Source: Amyloporia xantha (lineage: Eukaryota; Basidiomycota; Agaricomycetes; Polyporales; Adustoporiaceae). Taken from it: a DNA stretch of 64,000 bases. The DNA lies in contig JAYKKR010000028.1 of NCBI GenBank assembly GCA_036971615.1, positions 62,001 to 126,000 on the forward strand, read 5' to 3'. Numbering within the stretch: position 1 is the first letter of the stretch; every line of letters begins with the position of its first letter. Positions 12,512-25,320 of this stretch are shown one piece after another. The notes beneath the pieces are model-generated. The model was not told the DNA's origin. It did not search any database and was given only the letters and a program-made list of their open reading frames with translations. Position numbers and translations under genes: made by a program.

Positions 12512-13329
12512 TTAATTGAACTGCTTCGCTGCCATCACTTCAAATAACGACGCCTTCAAATCTTCCTCCACAACGCAAGTTATTGCAGCTGTCGCCGGTG
12601 GTCCAGTCCTGATGCAGTCCTTCGCGTATGAAAACATAGCGTGCTGCAATCGGTCTCGCATCTCCGCTACCTTCGTGAATCCAGCTAACCCCATCGCGAG
12701 CGTCTCGTCCATTGTGAATGGCTCGATACGCGTGCACAAAGCACGGTAAGAGTCGCTCAACTGGTCCTCCGCCAAACCATACCTCCACCATAGCCCGACC
12801 TTTTGGACTGGGTCAATGTGCAAGGCATGCAATTTCTCTGCGGCAAGCTTGAAGACCTCGCCGCTTCCCCATTTATGAGCCTGCTGAAGAACAGAAACCC
12901 AAGCTTCCATTGGGTCGACATCGGCCCAGTCTTTCAGTCTGTGGGCAGGTCATCTTCCCTTCCTACGTTTTGTTACACAAGGTACGTACTTGTAAATGAC
13001 GTGGAGAAAGCGGGAAAAATCAACGACTGTTGTATCTTTCAGATGGATAGGCTCGAGGTCAACGTCTTGGCGCTTTCCTCCTCCCATAAAGATGTTCACC
13101 GGTCTCGTCGATTCCTGCTCTCGCTTCTTGAACATGACGTCGAAGGCACAGCAGTGAGAGGTGAGGATGGTCTTGTGAACCTTGAAGAGGGTATCGTCAA
13201 TCTGGCAATGGGCTTCAGGGGTCAGTACAGAGCTGCAGTGCCAATACACACCAAAAAAAGAGCGCTGCCATCGTCGAAGTAGAAGTCGGCATGGCGCTGA
13301 GATCTCAGTGGAATAGACAAGTATGACAT
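12512..13329 (-). CDS. BTB/POZ domain protein
   Basis: Protein of 238 residues with an N-terminal BTB/POZ fold, a dimerisation and adaptor domain. Exon 1 is 13329-13252, intron 13251-13202 (50 nt), exon 2 is 13201-12990, intron 12989-12939 (51 nt), exon 3 is 12938-12512; every junction keeps phase. The start has a good context (ACCATGT). BTB landmarks are ADFYFDDGSALFL joined to IDDTLFKVHKTIL, then IHLKDTTVVDFSRFLHVIY, which is the typical fungal arrangement. The C-terminal half (WVSVLQQAHKWG onward) is helical, as in the many Agaricomycete BTB proteins of unknown function. No frame break. Confidence 0.85.
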
Positions 13330-15367
13330 GGTGAGCTCATAGCTTGAATATTGTCAAGCTTGCTCTAATATACCATCTGGGAGATCTGCGGTAGATTCCT
13401 CGTGTCGGCTATTGGCCCTAACTAGCGCTTTTATGGGGAAACTAGCTTGAGGGGGAAATCTACCAATGATTTTGACGTAGTAAGTGGTATTGAACTTATC
13501 TAGAAATCTTGGCCACGGCTAGACACTGTACCAGAATCATTCAATTCAACGGCCTGACGAGTCAATACATATATCGGTCAGAGGTCAGAAGCTTTCAGTT
13601 TCTTATCCACTAGAAAGACTTCGTATAGCACTAGAATGGTAGGTTCTCTGGTCTCAAATCTTCACCCCTTACTAACACTGATTGCACAGCAGCCCAGGCT
13701 ACTGTACTTTCTCCCCGATCAGCCAGAATCGACCCGCCCCCGATCGCGCACTTCAGCATCTACCCTGCACAGCAAACAATGTCCCATGTGCACACTCGCC
13801 CTATCCGCCGTCAAACCCGGTGATGAGCCCCGCTCCAAACACAAGGATAGTATTGCGATATCTGAGCAGTTGCCCTTCCATGATCGATTCCCCTTTGATT
13901 GAAGATGCTGGACTCCCTCGGTTGGCTGAGCATACTTCCTGTTTGAGCTTGTTTCTATGAGGCTAGGATTGCAACGGTGATATGTCTTGGCATAGCGTTT
14001 GAGCGAAATCCCATCCCCCTGTCATATGATTACGTACCTTACTGAAGTGGGAATACGTAATGCCAGATCAATACTTATTGCCGGTGCGACGTAAAGTTAC
14101 CTCTGACGTGATGTCACCGTAGTCCTTGAAGAGAATAGATTTCTTGACCTCTGAAGCGTCGAATTGGTATGCACCCACTGCATAATACCACTTTTAGCGG
14201 CCAACAGAGCGTGCGGATTGGCTCACACGGGCGCTTCTAAGATGCCGGGTTGAAGCGGCAGATTACTTTCTCTTTATAGAAGCTAATAGCAACATAAGGA
14301 GGATAGGACTCGTAGGACATGCACGCCAGAGTGGTGTATATGGTGAGATAGCAGACGAGAAGACGAGCACTACGCCACGGAACAGCACTCCAGATCGGCA
14401 GATCCACGGCAATTTGTTTTCATCGACTGGAAGAACTTGAACTTACTATTATGCTCCTCTCTGGGTGAACAATAGTCGAGACGTTACCCGTTCGGGACGA
14501 TCAAGTAAGGCAATGGTCGCAGTATGGACACATTTTTGCCAATCTAAGATTAGTATCTGAGCCCCAATCCGGGCCCCGATTGCTGCTGTCGAAAGCAGAG
14601 CAAGCCAAGCCTTTGGATCGTCCCTATTGTGCGTATGCAATATATGTCGTCTATCTGCATCAGCTGCGCATTGACTAATCGGCTGCATCGTCTGTATATG
14701 CCCTCCTCAAGATCGCGTCCCGCGCGAGGCCCGCGAGGCCAGGTATGTCCTGCCAAGGGTACATGACTCGAACGTTACGCTGGTTATTAATCTTTCCGCG
14801 CGGGCTAGATAACGCGACATACAGTCATAGCTCGATTCTACAGTCTCGAAAGAAATCGGCCTTACCTAGTGCGCGTCCCGACAGTATCCTCTGGAAATGG
14901 CAGAGACGGTCGCAATCTCAGCTTTCCCGCAGCAGAAGAGTGCTTGGGAACTCAGCTGTTCATTCACGATTGTAAGGTTATGATAGGCGACAGCCCTCTG
15001 TTCAAGATATATTTCACTCGCCATGTATACCAACCGGTTAACATCGCCCTCCTTTCCGAAAACGACGGAGCAATATGGCAAGGAGAGATGCTCGTTATGA
15101 GAGTGGATCAGCGCAACCCTTGTGGTCTGGTGCATCTACGCAGAGGGGATATTAGTTTGGCTGGCAGAGCAGTCTTGCTGTAAGCATTCCTAGGTTAACC
15201 CGGAGAAGAAATCAGAGCTGACCTCACCCACCCTTGCAGTTTGATTGCAGAGATTGGCCGGCGGTCACGCGTTCCACGCACTATAATGCTGAGATGTAAC
15301 ATTCACGAACAATAAAATACTTGCTACAATCATACGTGGTGTACAAGACTGAGAGCATTTGATGGTT
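13330..15367. other. Region with only weak coding signal
   Basis: Contains short plus-strand frames at 13636-13960 and one at 14869-15183 (104 residues, ending near WQGEMLVMRVDQR) that could be an exon of an unrecognised gene. No domain, repeat or clean gene model could be supported. Confidence 0.35.
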
Positions 15368-15820
15368 TCAAAGGCGCGGCTGGAGCCGCACCTCCGTGTC
15401 CGCCATGAGTACGTGGATACCAAACCGGACTCCCTCATAGCCACCCAGTTGAAGCATGTGGACTGATTCCGCCCTGACGCAAATCCGAGCCCGAATAATA
15501 AGCGAATAGTGTTGGATCCTATTGTGGAGAGTGTTTTGTCTGGTGGGCCAATCAGCGTGACTCTCCGCCATTGGCGCTCCCTCGTCGAAGGGAAAACAAC
15601 TGCGCAATGCCTCATTGATCGCTGAAATAGGACATTGATACTGATGTAAGTGTATATCGATGCGGGTGCACAGCTTCCCGATTGGGACTTCCATTCGCTC
15701 CGGCAGGCGCGCGTGTAGCCGCTTTAGGTCTTGATGGCTGAAAGCTACAGAGACACGAGGTGTGGGCAGGGACATGGCCATGGTAACTGACATGCAACTG
15801 CGAAAACCAATGTCGAACAA
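15368..15820 (-). CDS. Hypothetical open frame, 150 residues
   Basis: Longest minus-strand frame in the neighbourhood, with balanced composition (for example HQDLKRLHARLPERMEVPIG). No known motif, no clear neighbours, and an intron-free structure that is unusual here. It could be a genuine exon or a chance frame. Confidence 0.3.
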   Translation of the reverse strand: MFDIGFRSCMSVTMAMSLPTPRVSVAFSHQDLKRLHARLPERMEVPIGKLCTRIDIHLHQYQCPISAINEALRSCFPFDEGAPMAESHADWPTRQNTLHNRIQHYSLIIRARICVRAESVHMLQLGGYEGVRFGIHVLMADTEVRLQPRL

Positions 15821-16214
15821 CGTTATCTTTCGATACTATTTTGGCAGCAAATAATGCTACTCATCACGGTGATTATAAACTGGCATGTCCTACGTTAGCT
15901 CTTGTTTCATACCAACTACCCCGCCGCGAAACAGTTGTATAATAGTGTCTTTTTCCAATGTCTATACGGTGAGCAATTGTGCTCCCCCACTAGGGGCGTC
16001 GCCCTTTGATAGCACCGCTTACAGGCTTCGATCTTGTAGGGTCTTTTCCTCTCAAGCGATGATAGCCCATGACCCAGCTCTGAAGCAGAGCGGGCTTGCT
16101 ATCGAAGAGGAAATCGGCTGGGTTCATGCTCGGGTAATGATGTTGATGTTTTCCCCCGGTCATCGTAGGTCATTCCAATACAATTTGACCGTTCTGAGCC
16201 GCTGACATGGGCCG

Positions 16215-16606
16215 AATGATCAGATATACTTGCGATAGACACGGAAGATGACACCCTCAAATTTGCAGAGACCATCTCTATTGACTGGACTTTCACCTGT
16301 GATCAAGTATGTATCGATGAGTTGGCATCATGTACAAAGTCTTATATGTGGCAGGCCGTACAGATGGTAAAATTAGACTCACCGTTTTTCCTATCCGCAT
16401 ACCAGCTTCGTTTCGAGAATCAAGATGACTTTATGGCCTTCGCATATCAATATATGATGGCCTGCAATTCCGTTCGGGAAGAACACAGAGCTCACAACCG
16501 TTGTTTGAGCGAGATCGTCCGTCTGTTCGACAATCTTTACTGCTCGCCGCACGGACACTTCGCTTGCAAACGTGATGGTTCATTTATCATACCACTACAA
16601 GTATGA
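16215..16606 (+). CDS. Hypothetical spliced exon pair
   Basis: An exon ending FAETISIDWTFTCDQ joins across a GTATGT...CAG intron of about 46 nt (near 16,309-16,354) to a 75-80 residue frame beginning AVQMVKLDSPFF. The junction keeps frame and both sides have natural composition, which is the main support. The true start and any further exons are not found, and the family is not recognised. Confidence 0.3.
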
Positions 16607-18839
16607 GGTCCCGAAGCCATGAACAAGGGAGGAACACATCTAATCCAGGAATAGAGACCTAGATACATGATCTTCTGGTTACTTAGTGCGACGATGATGG
16701 ACCGTTCTGCACAATTCACTCTGCTCTGAGAGCCTCAGGTCTTACGCGATAGTGACTTCTTGAGCCGACTGAATGCAACAGTGACTTCAAAATCTGGGAT
16801 GCCAAGTGGGTAACACCAGGCTTCAAGGTGGAAAATATAGCGCCCTAAAAGGTAGATTGCGGTGTTACAACAATGCTGTCTATTGATGGTGTCGATACCT
16901 AATCAGCGCCAGTATTGAATCCTTGACGTGCTAAGACAAACATTGTGAACGGCAAGATTTGGGATATTCGCTGTCCGTGAATTCCGACAATGAATATTAA
17001 TACTTAGTCAGCATAACTTTCAAATATTAATGACATCTATTTGACACCTTTAAATGCCACGCTATCCGCTGCGCAGACGCAATACGGATGACATTGATTG
17101 CAATATGTATCGTTTCCAAGGATTGTCCAGGAAATACAGAGAAAACCCATAGCGATGCGAATTTGATGAGACAGTGAGAACCTGCTGTTGCTGTTCAACG
17201 CGACTTCTGCCAGTCAGCCGCTCGGTGCAAGGGTGAATAGTTGGACTGCGAACACCGTCTGTCAAATCTAGTCCTGAGCCATCATATATCCTGGCTCTCG
17301 GAGCTTCAAACGTACAATATGTGTGGGTTTCGTTCGTTCAGCAAGCTCCGTGAACGTCCTGTCGGTTGGAACTTGGAAGTCGGATTCGGATTTAACCGCG
17401 ACGGTCAATAAACACTTGGCGGCGTCACTGGCATGTTACTTCCAAGTGGCTCGCAGCCTCGCACTACTACAATAGTGCGCCTTCACGGTCACCAGTAGCT
17501 TGTCTGATGAATTCCAGAGCGCGGATTCTTGCGTTCGCCCTCTACGTCAGGCCCAGCGCTAATGAGAAGGACGGCATTTTTGCACAGATGTATATTGCAT
17601 ACCTGCATCTTTGTGCTCCACAGCGTCATCCAGAATGTGTGGAAATATTGATGACACTCTGCACGAGCTGTATCTTCCTCTCGGTCTTTATCTTCTTGCT
17701 ATCTTCTTGCCCTCGGAGATCGCGAGCTCAGGGTGCCCTGTCCCAGATCATTTAGCTGTGGTGGGCAATCGTTAGCAGGAGAACAGGCAAGCTGCTGGTC
17801 ATTCGACCCACCCACCTGACCAGAGCTGGGGCGGTCTGAGCTCGCTAAGGCGGCATGGACCCGCAAGAACAGCACCAGTTTGCACCGATGTGGTAAGTAG
17901 TACAAGACGGTGGGAGCGATGATTGATTCTCTATATCGTCGTTTTGAAGCAACATTAGTTCAGAATCTAGAGGTATGCGAACACTCACGCCTGCGTCGAC
18001 CATTTCCCACTGGCACTAGACCCTTGGCTGGGTGCAAGATGAGCGACAGATGATGAGAGGAGCTGAGTGTGGCGGAATTCAATCACATCAACGTTGGCAA
18101 CTCGTGAAAGGCAGGTATAGAAGGGGAATTCAAACAAGCACTGTTTCAATGAGCTTCCTGAGAGCTGTGAAGCCCCGCAGTTCACCATCAAATTCACAGC
18201 ACAAAATGAACTCGCCCGAGAGTCTTGAACGTTTGAACTTCCAAGTCGCTCGCACTATGGCAGCCTTCAACACGGAGTATCGGTTATGCCGAATGGCACT
18301 GCTGTCAGTCCCGTGACTCGCGGATTCCCTGTTCCGAGTAAGGCTTAAGCAGAGTACGTACCTCCAACCAGCACTGTTATCTTAATCAGGCATAGCAGTT
18401 ATCGATTTAATGAACATACTTACCCGTGTATAGACATGATGTCTATTCGCGGCAAACAATGGTCCGCATGAGCTGCGCAGAGATATGTCGGTAAGTTCCC
18501 GAATCAGTCATTCGAGCGCTGAACATCGTTGATTCAAAGTTTCAAACATTGTGCGCCCCCTTGGGCCCTCCCGCTGAATGCGTGCCTAAACTTTGCGTGT
18601 TGTTCTTTCGAACTTGGGGACTTATTCTACTTTGCGATATTCTCGATCCCGCTATCTACAGGTGAGAATGTCATAGTTATCGGATGGCAAAACAGAGTTT
18701 TCATCGGGGTTGCAGAACGAAACTGGCCAAACATGACTCAATCCGATCACAGGCTAGTCATCCCGATATTGTACCGTTTTCTTTAGTTGTACGTCCGAAT
18801 CCTGTGCCACCTCGAAGAGGCCATTACTTATTAAAGTCC
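16607..18839. other. No gene recognised
   Basis: Short open frames only (for example 17507-17755). Nothing repetitive or recognisable. Confidence 0.4.
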
Positions 18840-19262
18840 ATGGCTCACAACATGGACTGCAACCGAACTCGCCGTGTTGCACTAATGTACAGTGGTCATA
18901 CTGCCCAGAATGATTTTTTCAGCGACACCGATGTACAGTTCTCTATCGTGAACCAGGAGACCATCACCGTAGACACCATTTGGACCCCAGCTCGAGTCTT
19001 AATTCGGCGAGTGCGCGAGATGTATTGTATGTGTATTGGTACCTCTGGCACGAACGTTGTCTCACCTCTCAATCTAGATGGTATAGTTGTGTACCCAGCG
19101 TACGGACAAGATGAGCGACTATTTGCCGGGGTCGTAGCTGACAGTTGGTTCTTCTCCTGTGATGAAGTCCGTCTCATATGTAACCTCCCACGGCCGTTGT
19201 CTGCGCTGTCTTTGCTAACAGAATTTCGTCTGGTAGAGCACCCTCCTTGTAGGATGGTATAG
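18840..19262 (+). CDS. Hypothetical open frame, 140 residues
   Basis: An ATG at 18840 opens a 140-residue frame with balanced composition (for example TPARVLIRRVREMYC, LFAGVVADSWFF). No domain recognised. Introns on either side are possible, and this could be one exon of a longer gene. Confidence 0.3.
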   Translation: MAHNMDCNRTRRVALMYSGHTAQNDFFSDTDVQFSIVNQETITVDTIWTPARVLIRRVREMYCMCIGTSGTNVVSPLNLDGIVVYPAYGQDERLFAGVVADSWFFSCDEVRLICNLPRPLSALSLLTEFRLVEHPPCRMV

Positions 19263-21295
19263 CATTCATCATTTACGGTGTTACCAACTATCGTTCACCT
19301 CACGAACCAGCTATTGGCACTTCAAGTATTTATATAATATTGCTGCACATCACATGCATCAGGACCAAGGCCTTGCGGAACTGGTCCGCCTCAGCCAGTT
19401 CTTTTATGCATACTTTCCTCCGATGGAGCAGGTCAATGTCCTCAGACCTCCCGATGAGTTTGCGAGTCGAGGAGAGGCCGTGCCGTATCTTCCTCCGTTG
19501 GAGCCCGTTACCACTTCTGGACCCTCCCCAGAGTCCGAGAGCACAAGGCTAGCAGAGGAAGCGTCCGATAACAACAATGGTATCACAGGGAGGATACTGA
19601 GGTAAGCGGCTGCGACAACCCTGACCGTTCAGTCACGCTGAAGTCCAGTATTGTTTCTACCCTTATGAGTAATCTTGCTGTCGAAGCCGGTATTTCCAGG
19701 CAAGCACTCCAGGATCAATCAATTCGTTGTCGGTTAAAAGCTGTGCTACGCCCCTTTCCGCCTTACGCCGACGTCACATGGCGCAGACCTCTTCACTCTG
19801 ATCTCGGAGCAGGTTTCCTCAGTCTTGCTGTTGAGTCAATCTTCTTGTCGCATAGCTGAACTACTTGTGTATAGTATTCTTAATACCCACCTGGTTGTGA
19901 TGGGCTGCCGATGGTAACAAGCTCCACCCAGACGGAGAGTGAAGCTATGTCATTGACAAATGCGGCAAATATTGTAAGAAGAACAACCATGAATCGAAGC
20001 CTCCACATGCCCTCATCGGGGACGTGGATGCAAATGAAAATTTCTGATGCCCTTGAAACAACGTCCGATATATCGGCGAATTCTCCAAATTGTCGGACTC
20101 ATCATCAATACGCTGGTAAGAAATTATCTTCCAGACCGAGGAAGTGCAATACCTCCTCGTGTGATTCACTGGAATGCTTATGATTATCTTGCGGCTGATG
20201 ATGGCCAGATATTGGGTGCAATCTTTCCAGAAGTGACAATTCACAATCTTCTCCCATGTGCTCACTTCTCGTCTTGGTGATTTCGTTCTCTTCCGTTTTC
20301 CTGCAGGTTGTTGTTTCCGATATCATGGTTCAAGTGTGAGCGAATGCGCTCAAGTACTTCTCGAATACGTCTTTTCTTTAATTTTAGTACTACCGACTAC
20401 TCGCTGCGAGGTTGCCAGCGAAAATGAATGGATATAAATTCACTCTTCACAAGGGGTTTGACCAGTGCTGCTGCCCTTCAGCTACTTCGGGACATCGAGC
20501 GTCGCGAGCCAGAAGTGCAACGGGGTATAACTGGATACAACGAGGAGAACCCTCCTTCAGGGTTAAACCCCATTACAATGACTCAGAAGCCGGATCCGAT
20601 ACCGGCATGCCATCTCGGAGCACGCCCGAGTAGGGACGAGATGTTAATGACTACGGTACGCACAGCGATTGAGACTTGACCACAAAAGCCTTGTATTCGT
20701 ATGAGTTCCTCCGTCGATGTCAGATGTTCAAGCAGAAATGGATGTATAGATAGGTTATTATTATATAACCTCAGTGTTCTCGATCCTACGGATATCGGCA
20801 CACCTGGCCCACAAACAGCAGCTCGAAGAATTTTGACTAGAAGGGGGAGCTGTTCGTGCATTATTAGTGCTTAAACGAATGGAAGATGCCCAATTCTCAT
20901 CTTGTGAGAAATAACTTTAGGTCTCGCTTGTTACATTGACATGGACTCGGACAGTATGATGGTACAAGATTTACGTAAACCGAGTCACTTCCTCATATCC
21001 GGACATAGATTATAGACTTCCTAATGTTTCAGCTCTACGGCTACTAATACGTCTTCGCCATGTCAAAACTCGAGGGGTGCTCTGTCTCCGCAGTCGTTGT
21101 GACGATCATTCGGCCTGCACAGGTTACACCAGTATCATCCCCGTGCGTTGCACAGTCACACGGCATTTCGGTAGATCCAGTGTGCTCGCGCAGGAGGACC
21201 ATCGTATGATTACGGTCCGTACTATAACGTAGAGGCAATTCGATAAGTACCAGATTTACACATATAATGAGCCACTCACTATCTCCTCCGCCACT
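19263..21295. other. Sparse region, scattered short frames
   Basis: Frames at 19354-19605 and 20428-20679 (plus) have protein-like composition and may be exons, but I could not join them into a model. No repeats or domains seen. Confidence 0.35.
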
Positions 21296-22839
21296 TCACA
21301 CAAGAATGTTTTCGTTGACGATCGACTGCGAGTCCCGGAAAGCGGAGTAGCTGCCTTCGAATATGGCAGGTGCTTTCTGTCCTCCCGTTTCATCCCTACC
21401 CACAGGTGGGAACGCACGGCCTGCACCCTCAGATTGGACGGACGCCTTCGCAGTGGCAAAGCACTCAGCGAGTGCCTTGTGTATCTCCATACAAGCCTGG
21501 TACTCCTGCACTACAGGTTCAATGTGCGATACAATGAGGGTGGCATCTCAACTCGGAGTAGGGGAGGGCATGTGAATTCGGGGATGGGATGACTGAGTCG
21601 TAAGCTTGGGCTTCGGATCCGCCACCCTACGCCTCCCGCGAACCCATTCAAGGTTGACAGTATCGATATGCCATTCGTCCTTGGTCGAGTGCTCCAAGTC
21701 ATCAATGGCCTTGCGTTTACCTAGGATACTGGACCCGGCAACAGAGGGTCGATCTGACTGGCATGCACTCGTATCTTCCTCGTCCTCGTCTTCTTCATCC
21801 AATCTCAACAGCTTCATCTTTATCTCCATCAGCTAACACATCGCTACAGCAGAGGTAGCGGTAGATGGTGTGACAGAGGTAGCGGCAGAGGTGCGACAGA
21901 GGTAGCAGCAGATGGCGCAAACACACCACCTGTCTTCAGTTTATTTTTGCTGTCCTTCGGCCATCCCTGTTTCTTCTTTGGTGCTTCGAAGGAAAGCAGT
22001 CGGAATCTGAACGGCGATACAGTTACTGGGGTCTCTATAATCGCTATGCACGTGTTAGACTCATACGTTTGCGGAATAGAACACACCGAGGCCGACATAC
22101 CTTCTGGCTGCGAAGCAAGCTCTGCGTGGGCACGTTTTCTCGGTCTCTGACACAGTCCATTTGCGTGGACCGTGGACCTAAAGCTCAGGGTTTTCTTCCA
22201 CTGCCGTAGTCTCCTCGGTCTCCTCTTCGTTCATGCTTCGCTCAGGTTTCGCATCTAATGGAGAAACACTGCGCAAGCCCCTACTATGTCCAGGAGTTAC
22301 CAGAGGAAGAGGATGCTTGCGCGGACGTCCCCTAGGACGTCTGGTGGGCACCTTCTGCGCCCCTTGCAAGTCAGCTGGGCCTGAGCGGAAAGTAGTGTTA
22401 GATCGAACCCAGGAGTTGACCTTGCAAGCCTGCTAAAGAGTTGATGCTGGCAGTAGTATTGTGATCGAGATTCCAGGAAAGAGGTGCCCCGATGAAGAGA
22501 GACGTTATAGCGGGCACCTTGGAACGCTCGGCATTAGCACGCGAAGTGCTAACAAAAGAGTCGTCAGACTCTACCATGGATTTCCTTGTGCTAGGCGCAG
22601 CTGATGGAAGATTTGGTGGTCCGAACGTGGTGCGTGACTTGGATGTCGATGAGAAGGTAAGTGGACCATCGAACATCGACATCCTCAGGGTCATATCAGA
22701 GCTATTCCTCTGGATGCTACCCTGGCCATAAGCACGAGTGTAATGCGCTGGGAAGCAAGCTTCAGGGTCAGAGAGAGCGTCTCGACTAAGGCTACGCTTA
22801 CGCGAGATACCCCTAGAGCGGGAGTGTGGTGTACCGAAG
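21296..22839 (-). CDS. AT-hook nuclear protein (hypothetical, multi-exon)
   Basis: A chain of minus-strand exons that join in phase. A Ser/Arg-rich N-terminus (GTPHSRSRGISRKR, from about 22839) continues to 22421. An intron at 22420-22381 leads into a segment holding the AT-hook core TRRPRGRPRKHPLP (near 22,330), a minor-groove AT-DNA binding motif. A later exon reads EETPVTVSPFRFRLLSFEAPKKKQG (21,844 to about 22,030). A further exon has an acidic patch (LRLDEEDEDEED) and a basic one, and the last ends at 21296 after a probable helix (QEYQACMEIHKALAECF). The link between the AT-hook exon and the next is not resolved. Probably a chromatin-associated, largely disordered protein. Confidence 0.5.
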
Positions 22840-23511
22840 CCTCAAATTGTTGGCGATGGACGCAAGGTATCGCATCTATCGAATGTGATCGTTCAACCAA
22901 TGCACTGCAAAGATCAACGCACGACGGAAGAACTGTTCGACGACGATCGAATCACCTATTATGCGGCTAACTACAGCATTACAGTGACAGTCTATCAACT
23001 GTGGAAACCCAGCACTTCCACCGGAAGGGATGTAGCTCTGGACTCTGCTACTCGATCGGTAACTGGTTGCCGGGAATCTGCAGTCCTCCCAAAGAAGAGA
23101 CATAGGCCCGAGACTCTTGATTCACGCACCTCGATTGTGAGAACCACAGATTAGTATAGGCAGGGATGTTTCACCTTCAAGCTTAAGCCAGCTGTGTCAC
23201 GATTCCGGTTGGAAGAATCACGGATGATCGGAGCTATCGGAGTCAGGATCATTTCTCCGCTTCCCATTGTCTTGACATTGAAAGTCCATCTCGTCTATAT
23301 CGCTGGACGGCCCCTCTCCCTCCCCGACATCGATTGTGTGAGTGAGCTACAAATGGCTCAATCGAAACGGCCGAAAAATTGAAATCCTGCGGAATTTATC
23401 AGTGGCTTTACGAACAGTCCTTCGCGCTCAGCGTCCCTGTGGCTCCGGGTGAGCTGCCTTCAGATTGAATGTGAAGCCGCAATGTTAAGGCGGACTCCTA
23501 GGTACGGCGGT
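22840..23511. other. No gene recognised
   Basis: Upstream side of the AT-hook gene; short frames on both strands. Further 5' exons of that gene may lie here (a minus frame reaches 23,103), but none is supported. Confidence 0.35.
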
Positions 23512-24060
23512 ATGACAGACACCCATGCAATAAACCCGTCATCCAGTAGAGGTCACGATAATTCAGAAGATATGATCGCCCTTTGGCTGGACGCTAACAA
23601 AGAATTTCGAGAAGCGGCCAGAAGGGAGCTGGCATTTGGGGATGTGTACGTGAGTTCAATCATGTTCATACAATTCTGTACTTCCGCATCGTGCTCATTC
23701 CCGCACAGGAGCGGGGTCCCGGCAGTAGAGGATGCGACAGCTCACCTTCACCAACAACATTCCGATGCTGCCATGCAGCTAATCTTCGTGACTTCTCAGT
23801 TGTTGAGGAAACTGAATCAATCAACCTTGGTGAGTAATATACTTTGCGAAACTTGCAAATCTAAACTCAATTTTGGTCTACAGCCCGAGTGTATCCCAAT
23901 CCCGAATGGCACAACAACGCACAAGATCCAAGAAACCCTTCGTATTCTATGGCATAATCGGAAGCAACTGGAAATCCAGAGACGGGCACTGGACGCAGCA
24001 CTGAGTCACAATATGCAAGAAATCGTCCAGCTACAACGGTCTCTCGGGCACGATAGATGA
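23512..24060 (+). CDS. Hypothetical protein, three exons, helical C-terminus
   Basis: A clean model of about 143 residues: exons 23512-23645, 23709-23829 and 23884-24060, separated by GT-AG introns of 63 and 54 nt. Both introns are multiples of three without stops, so the unspliced frame also reads through. The C-terminal part (RILWHNRKQLEIQRRALDAA and on to LQRSLGHDR) looks like an amphipathic helix or short coiled coil. No known domain. The absence of frame breaks contrasts with the mobile-element genes of this window. Confidence 0.5.
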   Translation: MTDTHAINPSSSRGHDNSEDMIALWLDANKEFREAARRELAFGDVYVSSIMFIQFCTSASCSFPHRSGVPAVEDATAHLHQQHSDAAMQLIFVTSQLLRKLNQSTLVSNILCETCKSKLNFGLQPECIPIPNGTTTHKIQETLRILWHNRKQLEIQRRALDAALSHNMQEIVQLQRSLGHDR

Positions 24061-24640
24061 TCTCTGACGTAGACACCTTACTTTCACGGTACTCGTTGGT
24101 CCTTACGAGGTTCACGGTGTATGCAACTTGCTACAATTATAAGTACTATGGTCGTCAACACTCGTACTCTTCTGCAGGATTTGCATTGTACCAGTCCTTC
24201 GATGCGTATCGCATTGCATGCGAGCAGGAGGGGCAGGCAATTCGATCACAGTATATATTTTCTTTTGTCTTGCAGTGTGAAGGATGTAAAAGCGTAAGCC
24301 AGACACTTATGGAGTAGAAAAAATTACAACGCATAGTAATCACGATTGCAAAGGTGTCTCAAAGGAGAAAGTGAAGGACATTGACTAGCATAGCAATGAG
24401 ACCCTCATAAATCCGCATCGAAGTCACGCTGTCTGAAAACAGGTGAGGACACGCATGTGTCAATTGTATGATCATCATGGCACGTACCTCTCACGGCGTA
24501 GCGTCCGCGAATATGGTCTGAACCTCCTCTTATTAGTTTTTGGGGATAATTGCGGCTCTGCAGTCTGCTTCTGTGCTAGTCGTAGACTCCTGTCATTGGA
24601 CACATCTATGACGGCTGATAACAAGTGCAGCGATGCACCT
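24061..24640. other. No gene recognised
   Basis: Short frames only; nothing recognisable. Confidence 0.4.
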
Positions 24641-25320
24641 ACTTTCTTGTGAACGAAGCTGATCCATCTCCCATACCTCCTTGCTCGTGCTTTCTCGACG
24701 TGGAGACGACCTCTCCTTGTTCGATGGTATCATGTATAGATACGCCTCCAATCCTCTGGGCGGGACGTGAGCTCCTATCAGATTACTTGAATAACACAGA
24801 AAACTGCCTAGGAGCAAAATATCGGTACCTCCGGAGGCCGTAGATTGAATCGCCTGCATGTGGACTTGCTATCTCGGGAGAACCTTCCGGAACTAAAGCA
24901 GTGAAAACATCGGGGGCTTGAACCCTGGATTTCTGGGACATGTTCATGCTTGCAGGCCGGTCAGATAGAGCTGGCAATGACAAGTCTTGAGCAGACACCA
25001 TCATGTGGGTCTTTCCTACTAAGTCTACGTCACTAGACTAGTTGTCGTGAGTCCCACAACGAAGATTCGTGAATAGCATGTCTTTGCACCTGTTGCGATG
25101 AAGCTGACGTGCTTTTTAAACTTTTGAGATCAGGGATGCAATAACAGAACAAACCTGCGGGCAAAACTGATGCCTTCTGCTCATGATGCCTCGCGATTGA
25201 CAGTGACTGCACCCGTGTCTTCGGCAAGATAAGTGTGAGCATATCTGACGCAGACGCACGGGCATCGACTGCTTCAGCTGCAGCATCCTATCTCCGCCGT
25301 CAGTGCCCAGTCGTCGCAAT
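24641..25320 (-). CDS. Hypothetical disordered protein, spliced
   Basis: Minus-strand segments with protein-like composition: DAAAEAVDARASASDMLTL leading into a Ser-rich stretch (to about 25,033), then QDLSLPALSDRP through DSIYGLRR (about 25,004 to 24,830). A GTACCG...TAG intron leads to an exon containing DTIEQGEVVSTSRKHEQGG. The first junction is not resolved. No domain recognised. Confidence 0.3.
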
